Assembly (NCBI RefSeq): GCF_017355985.1
Contig: NZ_JAFIQU010000012.1
Coordinates: forward strand, 1-64,000
Direction: 5' to 3'
Length of the DNA stretch: 64,000 nt
From: Arenibaculum pallidiluteum
Lineage (GTDB): Bacteria; Pseudomonadota; Alphaproteobacteria; Azospirillales; Azospirillaceae
Shown here one piece after another: positions 1 to 9,187 of this stretch. The notes beneath the pieces were generated by a model. The model did not search any database and was not told where the DNA came from. It saw only the letters and a list, made by a program, of their open reading frames with translations. The position numbers were made by a program, and so were the translations under genes. Numbering within the stretch: position 1 is the stretch's first letter; each line of letters starts with the position of its first letter.

Positions 1-86
1 TGAGCATTGCCACAATCGCAGTAAGGGAACTCGTCCGCTCCCGCGTATAAAGAGCTCAATCCATGTGATCTCGCCGGCGGTCAGCC

Positions 87-239
87 CTACGCGTTGTAGC
101 CACCATCTACTGCGATCAGGGCACCGGTGATGAAGGCGCCCTCCGGGCCGGCAAGATGCCCGAAGCCAAACGCGATCAGTTCGTCTGCGTGATCCGCCCT
201 CAGAAGGCGGTCCTTGACGCGCTGTTCCCAGATCTGCCG
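87..239 (-). pseudogene. C-terminal remnant of a short-chain dehydrogenase/reductase (SDR)
   Basis: About 50 codons ending at a TAG match the extreme C-terminus of classical SDR oxidoreductases: an ELIAF helix, then GAFITGALIAVDGGYNA, the usual last strand and tail. The Rossmann GxxxGxG motif and the YxxxK catalytic pair are absent, and the frame upstream (above 239) reads as non-SDR sequence. The end of the LysR gene overlaps this remnant in another frame. That suggests a deletion joined the 3' end of a LysR gene to the 3' end of a neighbouring SDR gene. Confidence 0.6.
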
Positions 240-1132
240 CTTGGATCGCTGGGACCATGGCCCTTGTGGACGAGCATCTCGAGGACATCGCGCAGGGCGG
301 GCGACAGGGCGTCCACGACGGCGCCAAGGACGCCCAGATGCGGGGAACGCAACTGCACCACGTCCAGCCGTAACGCGAACGCACCAGCGGTGATCGGAAC
401 GATGCCCTCCGGCTGAGCTTTCCGTAGAATCCGTTCCGGCATGAGGCCGAGGCCGAGCCCTTTGCGCACGAGAGCGACCTGCAACCCAGCATCCTCGACC
501 TCTGCCGCGACAACCAGGCTGCGGCCATGGCGCGTAAACGCGCCCGTCAGGAGGCGGCGGGCGTCGCACGGTTCTGGGCTGAGAACCCACGGCATCGCGC
601 AGACCGTCTCGAGCGTGTTCGGGAGCATCGTGCCGCCAATGATCGACAGCCTTTCCGAGCCAAGGGTCTCGCCCCCATACGACTTCGATCCGTCGCTCAG
701 CAGAATGGCCGCATCGAGCATGCCGAGACGATGCTCTTCCACCAGGGCCGCGCTCCAGCCCGCCTTGAGGCGTAGTGACACCCTCGGGAAACGGGCCATC
801 ACCGCGAGAACTGCTTCGACGAGGCTGCCCTGCGCCAGCCCATTGGCGATGCCAAGCCGCAGGACGCCTGTCGGCTCTGTGGCGGCAGCGATCCCCTTCA
901 TCGCCGCGTAGGCTGCCAGGATTTCGCGGCTTCGGGCTAAAACCTCCCGACCGGCAGCCGTAAGTACCGGCGGTTTCTGGCGCCGGTCCAACAAAGACGT
1001 GCCGATCGACTGCTCCAGCCGCTGGATCTGGCGACTGACCGCTGGCTGCGTCAGCGGCAGGCGTCGGGCGACCTTTTGCAGCGAGCCCTCCTCGGCGAAG
1101 AGGACGAACGTCCGCATCTCGTTCAACATCAT
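200..1132 (-). CDS. LysR-family transcriptional regulator
   Basis: Cytoplasmic DNA-binding regulator of about 310 residues, the normal LysR length. The N-terminus (MRTFVLFAEEGSLQKVARRL, then QPAVSRQIQRLEQSIGT) is the winged helix-turn-helix. The rest (from about residue 90, GVLRLGIANGLAQGSL) is the periplasmic-binding-protein-like effector domain. Two adjacent ATGs, at 1132 and 1129, follow a GAGG; the second has the better spacing. An in-frame ATG at 1231 would give 33 extra residues unlike LysR proteins. The gene is divergent from a quinone-oxidoreductase-like gene and the gap holds a perfect inverted repeat, so it probably controls itself and that enzyme. Its last 15 or so residues (GPSDPSGRSGNSASRTAF) look non-native and lie over an SDR remnant, so the original C-terminus may have been replaced. 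Confidence 0.9.
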   Translation of the reverse strand: MMLNEMRTFVLFAEEGSLQKVARRLPLTQPAVSRQIQRLEQSIGTSLLDRRQKPPVLTAAGREVLARSREILAAYAAMKGIAAATEPTGVLRLGIANGLAQGSLVEAVLAVMARFPRVSLRLKAGWSAALVEEHRLGMLDAAILLSDGSKSYGGETLGSERLSIIGGTMLPNTLETVCAMPWVLSPEPCDARRLLTGAFTRHGRSLVVAAEVEDAGLQVALVRKGLGLGLMPERILRKAQPEGIVPITAGAFALRLDVVQLRSPHLGVLGAVVDALSPALRDVLEMLVHKGHGPSDPSGRSGNSASRTAF

Positions 1133-1141
1133 CGCCTCGTG

Positions 1142-1163
1142 CATAATCTTTGTGAAGATTATG
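1142..1163. promoter_or_regulatory. Candidate LysR operator (9-bp inverted repeat)
   Basis: CATAATCTT, spacer TGTG, AAGATTATG is a perfect inverted repeat. It contains the T-N11-A core typical of LysR boxes. It lies 10 bp upstream of the LysR start and about 60 bp upstream of the divergent oxidoreductase start, where a LysR protein usually binds. The site is AT-rich against a GC-rich background. Function is inferred. Confidence 0.6.
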
Positions 1164-1223
1164 AATTTGCCACATCTCGGTCGCAAGGCCACCGTCATGC
1201 GTCGTCCACAACGGGAGCGCATG

Positions 1224-2243
1224 ATGGCCAAAGCGATTGTTCTTCAGGGCAGCTCGGGCTTCGACAACTTGAGAATGGTCGAGCGCCCGGTCCCGCACCC
1301 TCGCCGTCAGGAGGTCTTAATCCGCGTCCGGGCGACTTCGTTGAACTACCGCGATGTCGAGATCGCCCGCGGCAGCTATCATACGACCTTTCCGCTGCCG
1401 CTGATTCCGCTATCCGACGCAGTTGGCGAGGTTGTCGCCATCGGCGACGAGGTCACGCGCTTCAGCGTGGGTGACCGGGTGTGCAGCACCTTCTGGCAGC
1501 GCTGGGTTGCCGGTCCCTTCGAGATGGCCGAAGCCTCAAACCAGCGTGGCGGACCGCGCGATGGGTTGCTTTCAGAGTACGCTCTGCTCGACGAGCAGGC
1601 GGCGGTGCTGGCGCCCCGCAACTTGAGTGATCTGGAGGCGGCGACGCTGTCCTGCGCAGGCGTGACAGCTTGGCACGCACTCGTATCGGAAGGAGCGATG
1701 AAGGCCGGTGATACTGTGCTGGTACAGGGCACCGGCGGCGTCTCGCTATTCGCCCTGCAGTTCGCCGTTGCCGGCGGCGCACGCGTCATCGTCACCAGCA
1801 GCAGTGACGCCAAGATCGAGAAGGCGAAAGCCCTTGGCGCGTTTGTAGGGATCAATTACCGCTCCACCCCGGAGTGGGGCGCTGCGGTCCTCGATCTGAC
1901 CGAAGGCCGCGGCGTCGACCACGTCATCGAGGTCGGCGGTCCGCAGAGCTTTTCTCAATCACTGAAGGCGGTGCATCGCGGCGGCCAGATCAACGTGATC
2001 GGTTATCTCGGAGGTAGCGAAGGTTCGATCAACCCGCTGGAAATCTTCCGCCGGCAGGTCCGCGTCCGTGGCATTCCCGTCGGATCGCGCGCCTCTTTCG
2101 AGGCCATGGTCCGTGCCATTGAAGGAAACGACCTGAAGCCCGTTGTCGACCGCGTTTTCCCATGGACAGATGTTGCAGATGCCATGCGTTATCTTGAAAG
2201 CGGCGCCCATTTCGGCAAGGTTGTTTTGGCGCACCATAATTGA
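1224..2243 (+). CDS. Quinone-oxidoreductase-like NAD(P)-dependent MDR dehydrogenase
   Basis: A medium-chain dehydrogenase/reductase of 339 residues, predicted cytoplasmic. The GroES-like N-terminal part carries the NYRD motif, where zinc alcohol dehydrogenases have a zinc-binding Cys. Downstream come PLIPLSDAVGEV and VGDRV. The Rossmann part carries VLVQGTGGVSLFALQFA (GTGGVS, NAD(P) binding) and later VDHVIEVGG and INVIGYLGG. No structural-zinc cysteine lobe is seen, so it belongs with the zinc-free quinone reductase/enoyl reductase side of the family; the substrate is unknown. ATGs at 1221 and 1224 follow GGGAG at 1213-1217; 1224 has the better spacing. Longer in-frame starts would run back through the LysR promoter. 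Divergent transcription suggests control by the neighbouring LysR. Confidence 0.88.
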   Translation: MAKAIVLQGSSGFDNLRMVERPVPHPRRQEVLIRVRATSLNYRDVEIARGSYHTTFPLPLIPLSDAVGEVVAIGDEVTRFSVGDRVCSTFWQRWVAGPFEMAEASNQRGGPRDGLLSEYALLDEQAAVLAPRNLSDLEAATLSCAGVTAWHALVSEGAMKAGDTVLVQGTGGVSLFALQFAVAGGARVIVTSSSDAKIEKAKALGAFVGINYRSTPEWGAAVLDLTEGRGVDHVIEVGGPQSFSQSLKAVHRGGQINVIGYLGGSEGSINPLEIFRRQVRVRGIPVGSRASFEAMVRAIEGNDLKPVVDRVFPWTDVADAMRYLESGAHFGKVVLAHHN

Positions 2244-2861
2244 AATGCGAGGAGCCACCGGAGCAGGCCGACGTGCCAGTGCTACTCAGCCCGCCCGATC
2301 CGCCATCAGTCCATCCGACGGAGGAGGCCTGCTGCGGCCCGGTTCCTTGTCGACTGCGTTCCAAGACCGGTCCCGGGCGGTTACCAGTGCACTGGCTGGT
2401 GATCACTTGGCCTTACAAGGGCCGCATCTATCCGCCATGCGACACGCCGCGCGCTCCCGAGCGCGGCGGACCGCTGCAATGATCCCTCCGTCGGTACGGA
2501 GCCTCAACGACGGGTTGTTCCCCGTGCACAGCTGGGTCTGGGCCCTGCGGGCACGGCCTGCCTCGGTCTGCGGCCGCGGCAGCTATGCGGTCGCGAGGTA
2601 GCCTCTCGAGCCGGATCCCGCGGATCCTGGATCCTAACTACAGGCACATACTGGAAGTCGGCAATAAGGCCGCTTTAAAAATCAGCTCTATCGCAAATCG
2701 CGGCTCCAGCAGTGCCGCTTCCCGGCGTTCGAAATACGCGGCCGACGCCGCCAAGCTCCTCCGAGCCTCGGGATGACTGATGCGGAGGATCCGGGTGACG
2801 CGTCCCTCGACGCCCTTCGAGATGATCAGCCGCCCGGCGGGTTCACGTCCCGGAAGTGCCT
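2244..2861. other. Intergenic region without a supportable gene
   Basis: About 620 bp between the convergent ends of the MDR gene and an MCP gene. Several open frames exist, but none has a recognisable domain, a convincing start or a ribosome binding site. A minus-strand stretch around 2638-2830 reads as protein-like helical sequence (for example SLAASAAYFERREAALLEP) but has no identifiable family. It could be a degraded gene. Confidence 0.4.
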
Positions 2862-2887
2862 GGGAGGACGGGTCGCCCCGTCCTCCC
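2862..2887 (-). terminator. Hairpin after the MCP gene (candidate terminator)
   Basis: GGGAGGACGGG, loop TCGC, CCCGTCCTCCC is an 11-bp perfect stem 6 bp past the stop of the leftward MCP gene. No T-run follows on that strand, so termination may be weak or the hairpin may mainly protect the 3' end. Confidence 0.6.
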
Positions 2888-2893
2888 GACCGA

Positions 2894-4585
2894 TCAGGCG
2901 GCCCGCACGGTAGCGATGAAGCTCGTGACCTCGCGCCGGAGGGTGTCGGCCTCCTTCGACAGGCCGCCGGCGGCGCCGAGCACCTGGGTCGCTGCTGAAC
3001 CGGTCTCGGCCGCAGCCTGGTTGACGCCGGCGATGTTGGTCGAGACTTCCTGCGTGCCGCGCGCGGCCTGCTGGACGTTCGACGAGATGTCGCGGGTTGC
3101 CGCCCCCTGCTGCTCGACCGCCGCCGCAATGGTCCCGGCGATCTCGTTCAGACGTGCGATCGTGCTCTCGATGCCTTCGACCGCCGCCTTGGCTCCGCCG
3201 GTGGCGCCCTGGATCTCCTGCACCTTGGCCTGGATGTCCTCTGTTGCACGCGCCGTCTGGGTGGCCAGCGCCTTGACCTCGGATGCGACCACCGCGAAGC
3301 CCTTGCCGGCGTCGCCGGCCCGTGCCGCCTCGATGGTCGCGTTGAGCGCCAGCAGATTGGTTTGTCCCGCGATCGAGTTGATGAGCTCAACCACCTGACC
3401 GATCTGCTGAGCCGCCGAAACAAGGCTGGTCATGATCTCGGCCGTGCGCCGGGTATCCTGAACGGCCTGCCCCGCGATCTGCGTGGAGACGGAGACTTGC
3501 CGGCCGATCTCCTGGATCGAGGCGGCGAGCTCTTCGGTGGCGGTGGCGACCGTCTGCACATTCGCACTGGCCTGCTCGGAGGCCGATGCCACCGCCATGG
3601 CCTGTCGGCTCGCCTCCTCGGCCGTGCCCGACATCGCGGTGGCCGCGCCCTGCATCTCGGTTGCGGCCGACGCGACGATCTCGACGACGCCCTTGACACT
3701 TGCCTCGAAGTCCTCGGCCAGCTTCAGCATCGCAGCGCGGCGCTCCTTCTCGGTTCTGACCTTCAGCGCCTCCTGTTCGGCCTGGAGGCGCTCCATCTCC
3801 ATGGCATTCTCCTTGAACACCTGGACCGCCGCCGCCATCCTGCCGATCTCGTCGCCACGCTCCCGGAACGGCACCTCGACCGCCTTGTCGTTGGCGGCGA
3901 GCCTGCGCATCACATCCGTGATCCCGGTAACGGGCACGCTGATACCGCGGGCCAGCAGGAAGCCCAAGAGCGAGCAGAACGCGAGCGCGACGGCCATGCC
4001 GATCCAGGTCGCCAATTGCGCCCCGTCCATCGCCGCACCTTGCTCGGCCGCCCGGGTCTTAAGCAGGTCGCTCTCGACCTTGCGGATCTCGCCCGCGATG
4101 CGGCGGAGGGCATCGAAGGCAGCCTTGCCGGCGCCGCTGGCTTCCATGTCGCGGGCCTGCTGCATCGTGGCTTCATTCGCCATCAAGGCGATCTCCCGCT
4201 CGGCGACGCCCTTCTGCCACTGCTCGATGGCTGCCTTGAGATCGTCGAGGCGCCGCTGTTGGGCGGGATTGTCCGCCGTCAGTTCCTTGGCCCTCGCCCA
4301 GCCGTCCGCAGCCTCCTTCACGCCGGCGTTGTACGGCTCGAGAAAGTCCTTCTTGCCCGCGACGAGATAGCCGCGCAGACCAGTCTCCTGGCCTACCATG
4401 CCGGACACGATGGAATCGACGCTGTCGAGCACCCGATAGGTATGGGTGTTCCAATCGGTTGTTCGGCGGATGACCGAGATCTGCGAACTGATATAGACGC
4501 CCATCGCTGCGACGATGACCAGGATGCCAACGAACGACAGCCCGATTTTCATCCTGACCGACTGGTTGCGTACAACTCCAAGCAT
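2894..4585 (-). CDS. Methyl-accepting chemotaxis protein with CHASE3-like sensor
   Basis: Inner-membrane chemoreceptor of 563 residues. TM1 is at about 14-33, then a periplasmic helical region with [20 protein letters not shown] and [11 protein letters not shown], typical of CHASE3 sensors. TM2 is at about 191-212, HAMP at about 212-265, and the signalling coiled coil fills about 300-563 with the CheA/CheW contact tip around [18 protein letters not shown]. It ends in FIATVRAA with no CheR-tethering pentapeptide. Start: the ATG at 4585 follows GAGGTG with good spacing. An upstream ATG at 4642 adds 19 residues without a ribosome binding site and is less likely. No che genes are in the window, so it must feed a distant CheA. 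The ligand is unknown. Confidence 0.9.
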   Translation of the reverse strand: MLGVVRNQSVRMKIGLSFVGILVIVAAMGVYISSQISVIRRTTDWNTHTYRVLDSVDSIVSGMVGQETGLRGYLVAGKKDFLEPYNAGVKEAADGWARAKELTADNPAQQRRLDDLKAAIEQWQKGVAEREIALMANEATMQQARDMEASGAGKAAFDALRRIAGEIRKVESDLLKTRAAEQGAAMDGAQLATWIGMAVALAFCSLLGFLLARGISVPVTGITDVMRRLAANDKAVEVPFRERGDEIGRMAAAVQVFKENAMEMERLQAEQEALKVRTEKERRAAMLKLAEDFEASVKGVVEIVASAATEMQGAATAMSGTAEEASRQAMAVASASEQASANVQTVATATEELAASIQEIGRQVSVSTQIAGQAVQDTRRTAEIMTSLVSAAQQIGQVVELINSIAGQTNLLALNATIEAARAGDAGKGFAVVASEVKALATQTARATEDIQAKVQEIQGATGGAKAAVEGIESTIARLNEIAGTIAAAVEQQGAATRDISSNVQQAARGTQEVSTNIAGVNQAAAETGSAATQVLGAAGGLSKEADTLRREVTSFIATVRAA

Positions 4586-5098
4586 GCGCCACCTCAACTT
4601 TGTAAGCGGGATCTCATGGATCAGCCAAAGGCTCTTAGTCACCCCAATAGAGTGGGGATGGCAAAAATTATGATCAGGTTAAAATCTGGGTTTCAGAATC
4701 GTTCATTCGCTCAACGGCTGATCGTTACTCGGGCCTATCTGCCGAATGGCAGCATGAAGAAATATAATTACTATAATGGGTGCTTGGTATTGCGAGGTGT
4801 GCCTGTGCTGACTCACGTCGCGCGGACATCGGTGCGGAATACGCTTGACTGCCGGCGGCGAGCATTCCCTCAAGGAAGCGAAACCTGGACTCCGTCCGGA
4901 GTTGTGTTCTCCGGACCCGAGCTGCTCGTGATGGCGCTCCAGAAGCGTGGACGGCATGTGGTCGACGCGGCGCCGTCACAACCAACAAGTCACCGAGAGG
5001 AAAGTGTGCTGCACGTTCCGGCGCTGACGCGGCACAACGACCGGCGAAGGCAGCATCGGCCGCGCGGCAGTGCTGACCGGGACAAAGCTGCGTCGCGG
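4586..5098. other. Upstream region of the MCP gene, no gene seen
   Basis: The right-hand part is GC-rich and featureless. The part nearest the MCP (about 4650-4790) is AT-rich and is the likely promoter. TTAACC on the minus strand (4677-4682) lies about 92 bp before the MCP start, at nearly the same distance as an identical hexamer before the next MCP. TTAACC resembles one half of a CtrA box, but a full box is not evident. Confidence 0.4.
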
Positions 5099-5992
5099 TC
5101 AGCGAGCGGGTTGTGCAGCCGGTGGCATCTGTCCGAAACACTCGATCAGCATCTCTGTCAGGACCCGTATTTTCCGCGCAGGGTGCTGACCTGGCGGGCG
5201 GAGCACGAAAATGCCTGCCGGGGGCGGCGGATACCGTGTCATAACCGCCACGAGGTCGCCGGCCTCCACATGAACATCCGTGAGCCCATCTGGAAGGTAA
5301 GCAATCCCTAGCCCGGCCACGGCGGCGGCAACCAGTGCGGTGCCATTATCAGCCTTGAAGCGTCCTTGCGGTCGAACGGTGATGGTCCTCCCGCCATCCA
5401 GGAACTGCCAGCTTTCGGTTCCCTGCATGAGCGCCTCGTGCGCGAGGAGCTCTTCCGGCGTCTCTGGTGCCCCATGCGCCTCGATATAGCTGCGACTGGC
5501 GACGAGCTTTCCATGAATTGGTCCGATGCGCCTCGCGATCAGGTTTGAATCCTGAAGATATCCAACCCGTATCGCGCAGTCATAACCCTCTGAGATAAGA
5601 TCGACGAAGCGGTCAGTATAGCAGGTGTGGATGTGAAGCTTCGGGTGACGGCGCGCCATGTCTGCGACTACGTGCGCCAAGTGGGTCGGTCCGAAGGAAA
5701 GCGGCGCTGCGATCCGAAGACGGCCGCGAAGCTCCCCGGCGGGTAAAATCGTTTCTTTTGCGTTGTCGATCTCGGCGCACGCTTTCGCCGCATAGTCCCG
5801 GAAAGTCGCTCCGGCCTCGGTGAGAGCCGCGCCGCGGGTGGTCCGTGCAAGCAGTTGAACGCCGAGATCAGCCTCAAGCCTGGCAAGCCGCCGGCTGACA
5901 ATCGACTTGGACACGCCGAGGCGGCGCGCAGCAGGCGAAACACCGCCGGCATCGGCAACTTCCACGAAGGTCTGCAGCTCTTCGATATCCAT
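5099..5992 (-). CDS. LysR-family transcriptional regulator
   Basis: A regulator of 297 residues. The helix-turn-helix is at the N-terminus (MDIEELQTFVEVADAGG, then GVSKSIVSRRLARLEADLGV) and the effector-binding domain starts at about residue 88 (LRGRLRIAAPLSFG). The pattern PLSFGPTHLA and GYDCAIRVG places it in the large CrgA-like subgroup. Start: ATG at 5992 opens directly into the canonical MDIEELQTF. A GTG at 6016 would add eight residues and is less likely. It is divergent from a YcaC-like hydrolase with 141 bp between the starts, so it probably regulates that gene. The C-terminal tail (AAQPAR) is unremarkable. Confidence 0.9.
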   Translation of the reverse strand: MDIEELQTFVEVADAGGVSPAARRLGVSKSIVSRRLARLEADLGVQLLARTTRGAALTEAGATFRDYAAKACAEIDNAKETILPAGELRGRLRIAAPLSFGPTHLAHVVADMARRHPKLHIHTCYTDRFVDLISEGYDCAIRVGYLQDSNLIARRIGPIHGKLVASRSYIEAHGAPETPEELLAHEALMQGTESWQFLDGGRTITVRPQGRFKADNGTALVAAAVAGLGIAYLPDGLTDVHVEAGDLVAVMTRYPPPPAGIFVLRPPGQHPARKIRVLTEMLIECFGQMPPAAQPAR

Positions 5993-6011
5993 CCGGCGTT
6001 CCCCGATGCGC

Positions 6012-6054
6012 GACACAGCGTGTCAGGGAGGGATGCTACTGCGCCACAAAGTGG
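6012..6054. promoter_or_regulatory. Two short inverted repeats between LysR and the hydrolase
   Basis: GACAC-AGC-GTGTC (6012-6024) and CCAC-AAA-GTGG (6044-6054) are small perfect palindromes in the divergent gap. Either could be part of a LysR site, but they are short and unverified. Confidence 0.3.
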
Positions 6055-6133
6055 AATGGCAATGTCACGTCCAGGAACGCCTCAGCCGGCGCGCCTCGAG
6101 CTCTATCAACTCAAACGTAAGCAGAGGTTTGCC

Positions 6134-6796
6134 ATGACCTTCCGCAACGGCCTTGCGTCTCTTCTTCGCCCCGAGGACTCGGTCCTCGTCCTGATCGATC
6201 ACCAGCCTTACCAGCTCGCCAACCTGAACAGCCACGAACCGCAGATGGTGGTCAATAATACCGTGGGTCTCGCGAAGGCTGCCAAGGTCTACGGCGTCCC
6301 AACCATTCTGACGACCGTGATCGCTGAGCGAGGGGGGCTTCTGTTCCCGCAGATCACCGATGTGTTTCCCGGTCAGGAAGTGATCGACCGCACGTTCATC
6401 AACACCTGGGAGGACCCGAAGGTGGTGGACGCGGTCAAGGCGACAGGGCGCAAGCAGTTGATCATCGCTGGCCTGTGGACGGAAGTATGCGTCGCGATGC
6501 CGGCGATCCAGGCGCTCGGTGAAGGCTGGGACGTCACTGTGGTCACCGACGCTTCGGGCGGCACCTCGGTCGAAGCGCATGCGGTCGCGATCCAGCGCAT
6601 GATCACAGCGGGCGCGAACATGATGACGTGGCTGGCGGTGGCGGCCGAATGGCAGCGCGACTGGGCACGCGTGGAAACGGCAACCGCTGTGACCGAGGTG
6701 ATCAAGCACCATGCTGCCGGCAGCGGCATCGCATATCTGTGGGAGCAGCAGCTTCTCAACACGCCGGTGCCGAGCACGCCGAGCGCCGCGGGCTGA
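6134..6796 (+). CDS. Isochorismatase-family (YcaC-like) hydrolase
   Basis: A 220-residue cysteine hydrolase of the isochorismatase superfamily, closest in pattern to YcaC. The acidic catalytic residue sits in VLVLIDHQPYQ near residue 20. The family segment DRTFINTWEDPKVVDAVKATG and the nucleophile region LIIAGLWTEVCVAMPAIQAL follow, with the catalytic Cys in TEVCV. DASGGTSVEAH matches the late YcaC signature. No signal peptide is seen, so it should be cytoplasmic. The physiological substrate of YcaC-type enzymes is not established. The ATG at 6134 is preceded by AGAGG at 6123-6127. The gene is divergent from a LysR regulator. Upstream in-frame codons would run through the LysR promoter and are rejected. 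Confidence 0.88.
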   Translation: MTFRNGLASLLRPEDSVLVLIDHQPYQLANLNSHEPQMVVNNTVGLAKAAKVYGVPTILTTVIAERGGLLFPQITDVFPGQEVIDRTFINTWEDPKVVDAVKATGRKQLIIAGLWTEVCVAMPAIQALGEGWDVTVVTDASGGTSVEAHAVAIQRMITAGANMMTWLAVAAEWQRDWARVETATAVTEVIKHHAAGSGIAYLWEQQLLNTPVPSTPSAAG

Positions 6797-6804
6797 TCTG
6801 AGCT

Positions 6805-6868
6805 GGGTGACGAGGGAACTGCGCGATGCGTGGCTGCGCAGCAGCTTGCCTCTCGGCCCTCGTCACCC
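6805..6868. terminator. Long branched hairpin after the hydrolase gene
   Basis: GGGTGACGAGGG (6805-6816) pairs perfectly with CCCTCGTCACCC (6857-6868). The 40-nt loop itself holds a CTGCGC/GCGCAG hairpin. It starts 8 bp past the hydrolase stop, so it may end that transcript, although there is no T-run. Confidence 0.45.
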
Positions 6869-7004
6869 TGCTGTGGATTGGCTGCCGACCGACGCGCATT
6901 GCGACACCGCGCGCACGGCCGGCATGTCGGCGCTGACGCGGCACGGCGAGCGGGCGTTCCTGCTGTAGGGGATGGCGTGGCGCAAAGGAAAGCTGCCGTA
7001 GGAA

Positions 7005-7033
7005 GGGCGCTTGATGGCAACCATCAAGCGCCC
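7005..7033 (-). terminator. Terminator-like hairpin after the second MCP gene
   Basis: GGGCGCTTGATGG, loop CAA, CCATCAAGCGCCC is a 13-bp perfect stem 5 bp beyond the MCP stop. On the minus strand it is followed by TTCCT, only a weak T-run. Confidence 0.65.
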
Positions 7034-7038
7034 ACGCA

Positions 7039-8736
7039 TCAGGCTGCTCGTACGGTCGCGATGAAGCTGGTGACCTCACGCCGGAGCGTCTCGGCTTCTT
7101 TCGACAACGCTCCCGCGGTACCGAGCACCTGGGTTGCGGCGGACCCGGTCTCTGCGGCAGCCTGGTTGACGCCTGAGATGTTGGACGACACCTCCTCCGT
7201 TCCGCGCGCGGCCTGCTGGACATTGTCCGAGATGTCGCGCGTTGCGGCACTCTGCTGCTCGACCGCCGCAGCTATGGCGCCGGCGATCTCGTTCATCCGC
7301 CCGATCGTCCCTTCGATCCCCTCGACCGCCGCCTCGGCACCCCCGGTGGCCTGCTGGATCTCCTGCACCTTGGCCTGGATCTCCTCAGTCGCTTTCGCGG
7401 TTTGATTGGCTAGCGCCTTCACCTCGCTAGCCACCACCGCGAAGCCCTTTCCGGCATCACCCGCCCGCGCGGCCTCGATAGTGGCATTGAGCGCCAGCAG
7501 ATTGGTCTGCCCGGCGATGCTCTGGATCATGTCCACCACGGCACCGATCTGCTTGGCGGCTGCGACGAGCCCGCCGATCGACTCGGCCGTGCGCCGGGTC
7601 TCCAGTACCGCCTGTCCCGCGACCTGGGTCGAGGTGGCGACCTGCCGCCCGATCTCCTGGATGGACGCCGTCAGCTCCTCGGTCGCCGTCGCCACTGTCT
7701 GGACATTGGCGCTTGCCTGCTCTGCTGCAGAGGCGACTGCCATGGCTTGCCGGCTTGCCTCTTCGGCGGTGCCCGACATCGACGCGGCCGCACTCTGCAT
7801 TTCCGTTGCCGCCGAGGCGACCGTCTCGACCACGCCCTTGACGCTCGCCTCGAAGCTGTCGGCGAGCTGGCGCAGCGCCTTCTTTCGATCCGCCTCGGCC
7901 TTTTCCTTCAAAGCCTCCTGCTCGGCCTGGAGGCGCCGCATCTCGAGCCCGTTTTCCTTGAAGACCTGGAGCGAGCGCGCCAGCGTTCCCACCTCGTCCT
8001 TCCGCCCGGTACCCTCCACCTGCAGCGTCAGGTCACCCCGAGCGATCGTCTCCATAGCGCCGGCCATACGCCGGAGCGGTCGGACCACGTAGCCGAGGAC
8101 GATCCAGGCGAGTAGGGCGAACCCGCCGGCAAAGCCCAGCGCAGAAACGAGCTTAAGGTTCCTGTCAACGGTGGCGGCGAGTTCTCCAGTAGATCGGATC
8201 GTTTCCTGCATCTGCGCCGCGTTGTAGCCCACCACCTCCGCAGCGATCTCGCTCACCTTCAATCGCGCCGGCCTGACCTGCTCGAGAGAAATCTTCGCAG
8301 CAGCCTCAGTCTCGTTCTTGAGGCCGAGCGCGACAGAGCGGCGCGTGGCCTCCTCGAGACCTGCTAATGCGTCGCGAAGCGACTCCAGCACGCGTCGCCG
8401 GGCCGGGTCGCTGGCCAAACCGACAAGTTCTTCCGCCTTGGAGCGAGCTTCCTTCATCGCGGCTTCGTAAGAGCGCAAGAAGCCCTGCATTGCGTCGTTC
8501 TTGGTTTCAACGATGATGTTCTTCTCGAACACGACGGCGTCATTGGCTTGGGCCGTAACGGCAAGCGCCAAGGCCTGACGTCGCGCCACCACCCCGAGTG
8601 CGTGGCTGGTCGAGTCGTTCAGCTGGCCGATGCCTGAAAGGCCCTGCCAGACGGTGAGGACAATTACCAGCAGCAAGGTGACCAGGGGGACCGCGAGCTT
8701 GCCCAGGAGCGGCAGGTTGGACAGCAATCGGTTCAT
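7039..8736 (-). CDS. Methyl-accepting chemotaxis protein, helical-bundle sensor
   Basis: Membrane chemoreceptor of 565 residues. TM1 is at about 13-30, then a wholly helical periplasmic segment of about 165 residues (four-helix-bundle type, not CHASE3-like), TM2 at about 195-217, HAMP next ([20 protein letters not shown]), and an MCP signalling domain to the end. From [21 protein letters not shown] to the last residues (SFIATVRAA) it is almost identical to the MCPs at 2894-4585 and 42443-44410, while the sensor halves differ. Start: ATG at 8736 gives a standard MCP N-terminus. The ribosome binding site is weak, and an upstream in-frame start at 8826 adds 30 atypical residues. There is no CheR pentapeptide at the C-terminus. 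Confidence 0.88.
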   Translation of the reverse strand: MNRLLSNLPLLGKLAVPLVTLLLVIVLTVWQGLSGIGQLNDSTSHALGVVARRQALALAVTAQANDAVVFEKNIIVETKNDAMQGFLRSYEAAMKEARSKAEELVGLASDPARRRVLESLRDALAGLEEATRRSVALGLKNETEAAAKISLEQVRPARLKVSEIAAEVVGYNAAQMQETIRSTGELAATVDRNLKLVSALGFAGGFALLAWIVLGYVVRPLRRMAGAMETIARGDLTLQVEGTGRKDEVGTLARSLQVFKENGLEMRRLQAEQEALKEKAEADRKKALRQLADSFEASVKGVVETVASAATEMQSAAASMSGTAEEASRQAMAVASAAEQASANVQTVATATEELTASIQEIGRQVATSTQVAGQAVLETRRTAESIGGLVAAAKQIGAVVDMIQSIAGQTNLLALNATIEAARAGDAGKGFAVVASEVKALANQTAKATEEIQAKVQEIQQATGGAEAAVEGIEGTIGRMNEIAGAIAAAVEQQSAATRDISDNVQQAARGTEEVSSNISGVNQAAAETGSAATQVLGTAGALSKEAETLRREVTSFIATVRAA

Positions 8737-9101
8737 GGATGAAGAAACCCAGGTTGGAGGGCGACGCCAAGCGCCTGCCCGGAGATTAATCAGAATGGCT
8801 GAATGATGATCATACAAAAGGTGCAAGATGGGTTAAGATTTGCAACAAGCGCGAATGGAGCCTGGGGATTCTCGCAATAAGGATGCGCATGGCGCCATAG
8901 CCAAGCGATACGGTGGAGCGACTTACAGGTTGAGCAACCTGGCTCCTTGCCGTTCTGGGCCGGCCCAGCTCGGAGGATCTCTCACGACGGGTTCCGTGCA
9001 ACCGTCGGGACCTAGCGCCCGGCTCCGTTTTCCTCGACCCCGGCAGGGGGGGAACGGCTGCGATAGTCGGTTCGGCCGTGTCAGCCGGTCTTTCTTGACA
9101 A
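8737..9101. other. Upstream region of the second MCP, no gene seen
   Basis: The first 100 bp are AT-rich and probably hold the promoter of the leftward MCP. TTAACC on the minus strand (8831-8836) lies 95 bp from its start. The remainder shows no recognisable coding sequence. Confidence 0.35.
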
Positions 9102-9187
9102 GGTGGCCTGCTGATTTCCAGCACCTTGGCCCGGATCTCCTCAGTTGCCTTTGCGGTTTGATTGGCTTGCGCCTTCACCTCGCTAGG
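9102..9187 (-). pseudogene. Frameshifted fragment of an MCP signalling domain
   Basis: This stretch of about 86 bp is clearly homologous to the segment at about 7345-7431 inside the neighbouring MCP gene. Its minus-strand translation includes [20 protein letters not shown], against the intact [21 protein letters not shown] single-base loss breaks the frame at its downstream end, and no MCP sequence flanks it on either side. It is a relic of a deleted MCP gene or of a recombination event. Confidence 0.75.

Noticed and set aside
87-1298. A 403-codon dehydrogenase gene at the left edge
   Set aside because: Only the last 50 or so codons match an SDR. The rest is Arg/Gly-rich sequence that is antisense-like to the LysR coding frame.
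3362-5311. A 649-codon plus-strand frame opposite the MCP gene
   Set aside because: It is a shadow of the high-GC MCP gene on the other strand, with His/Asp/Leu-rich composition and no domain.
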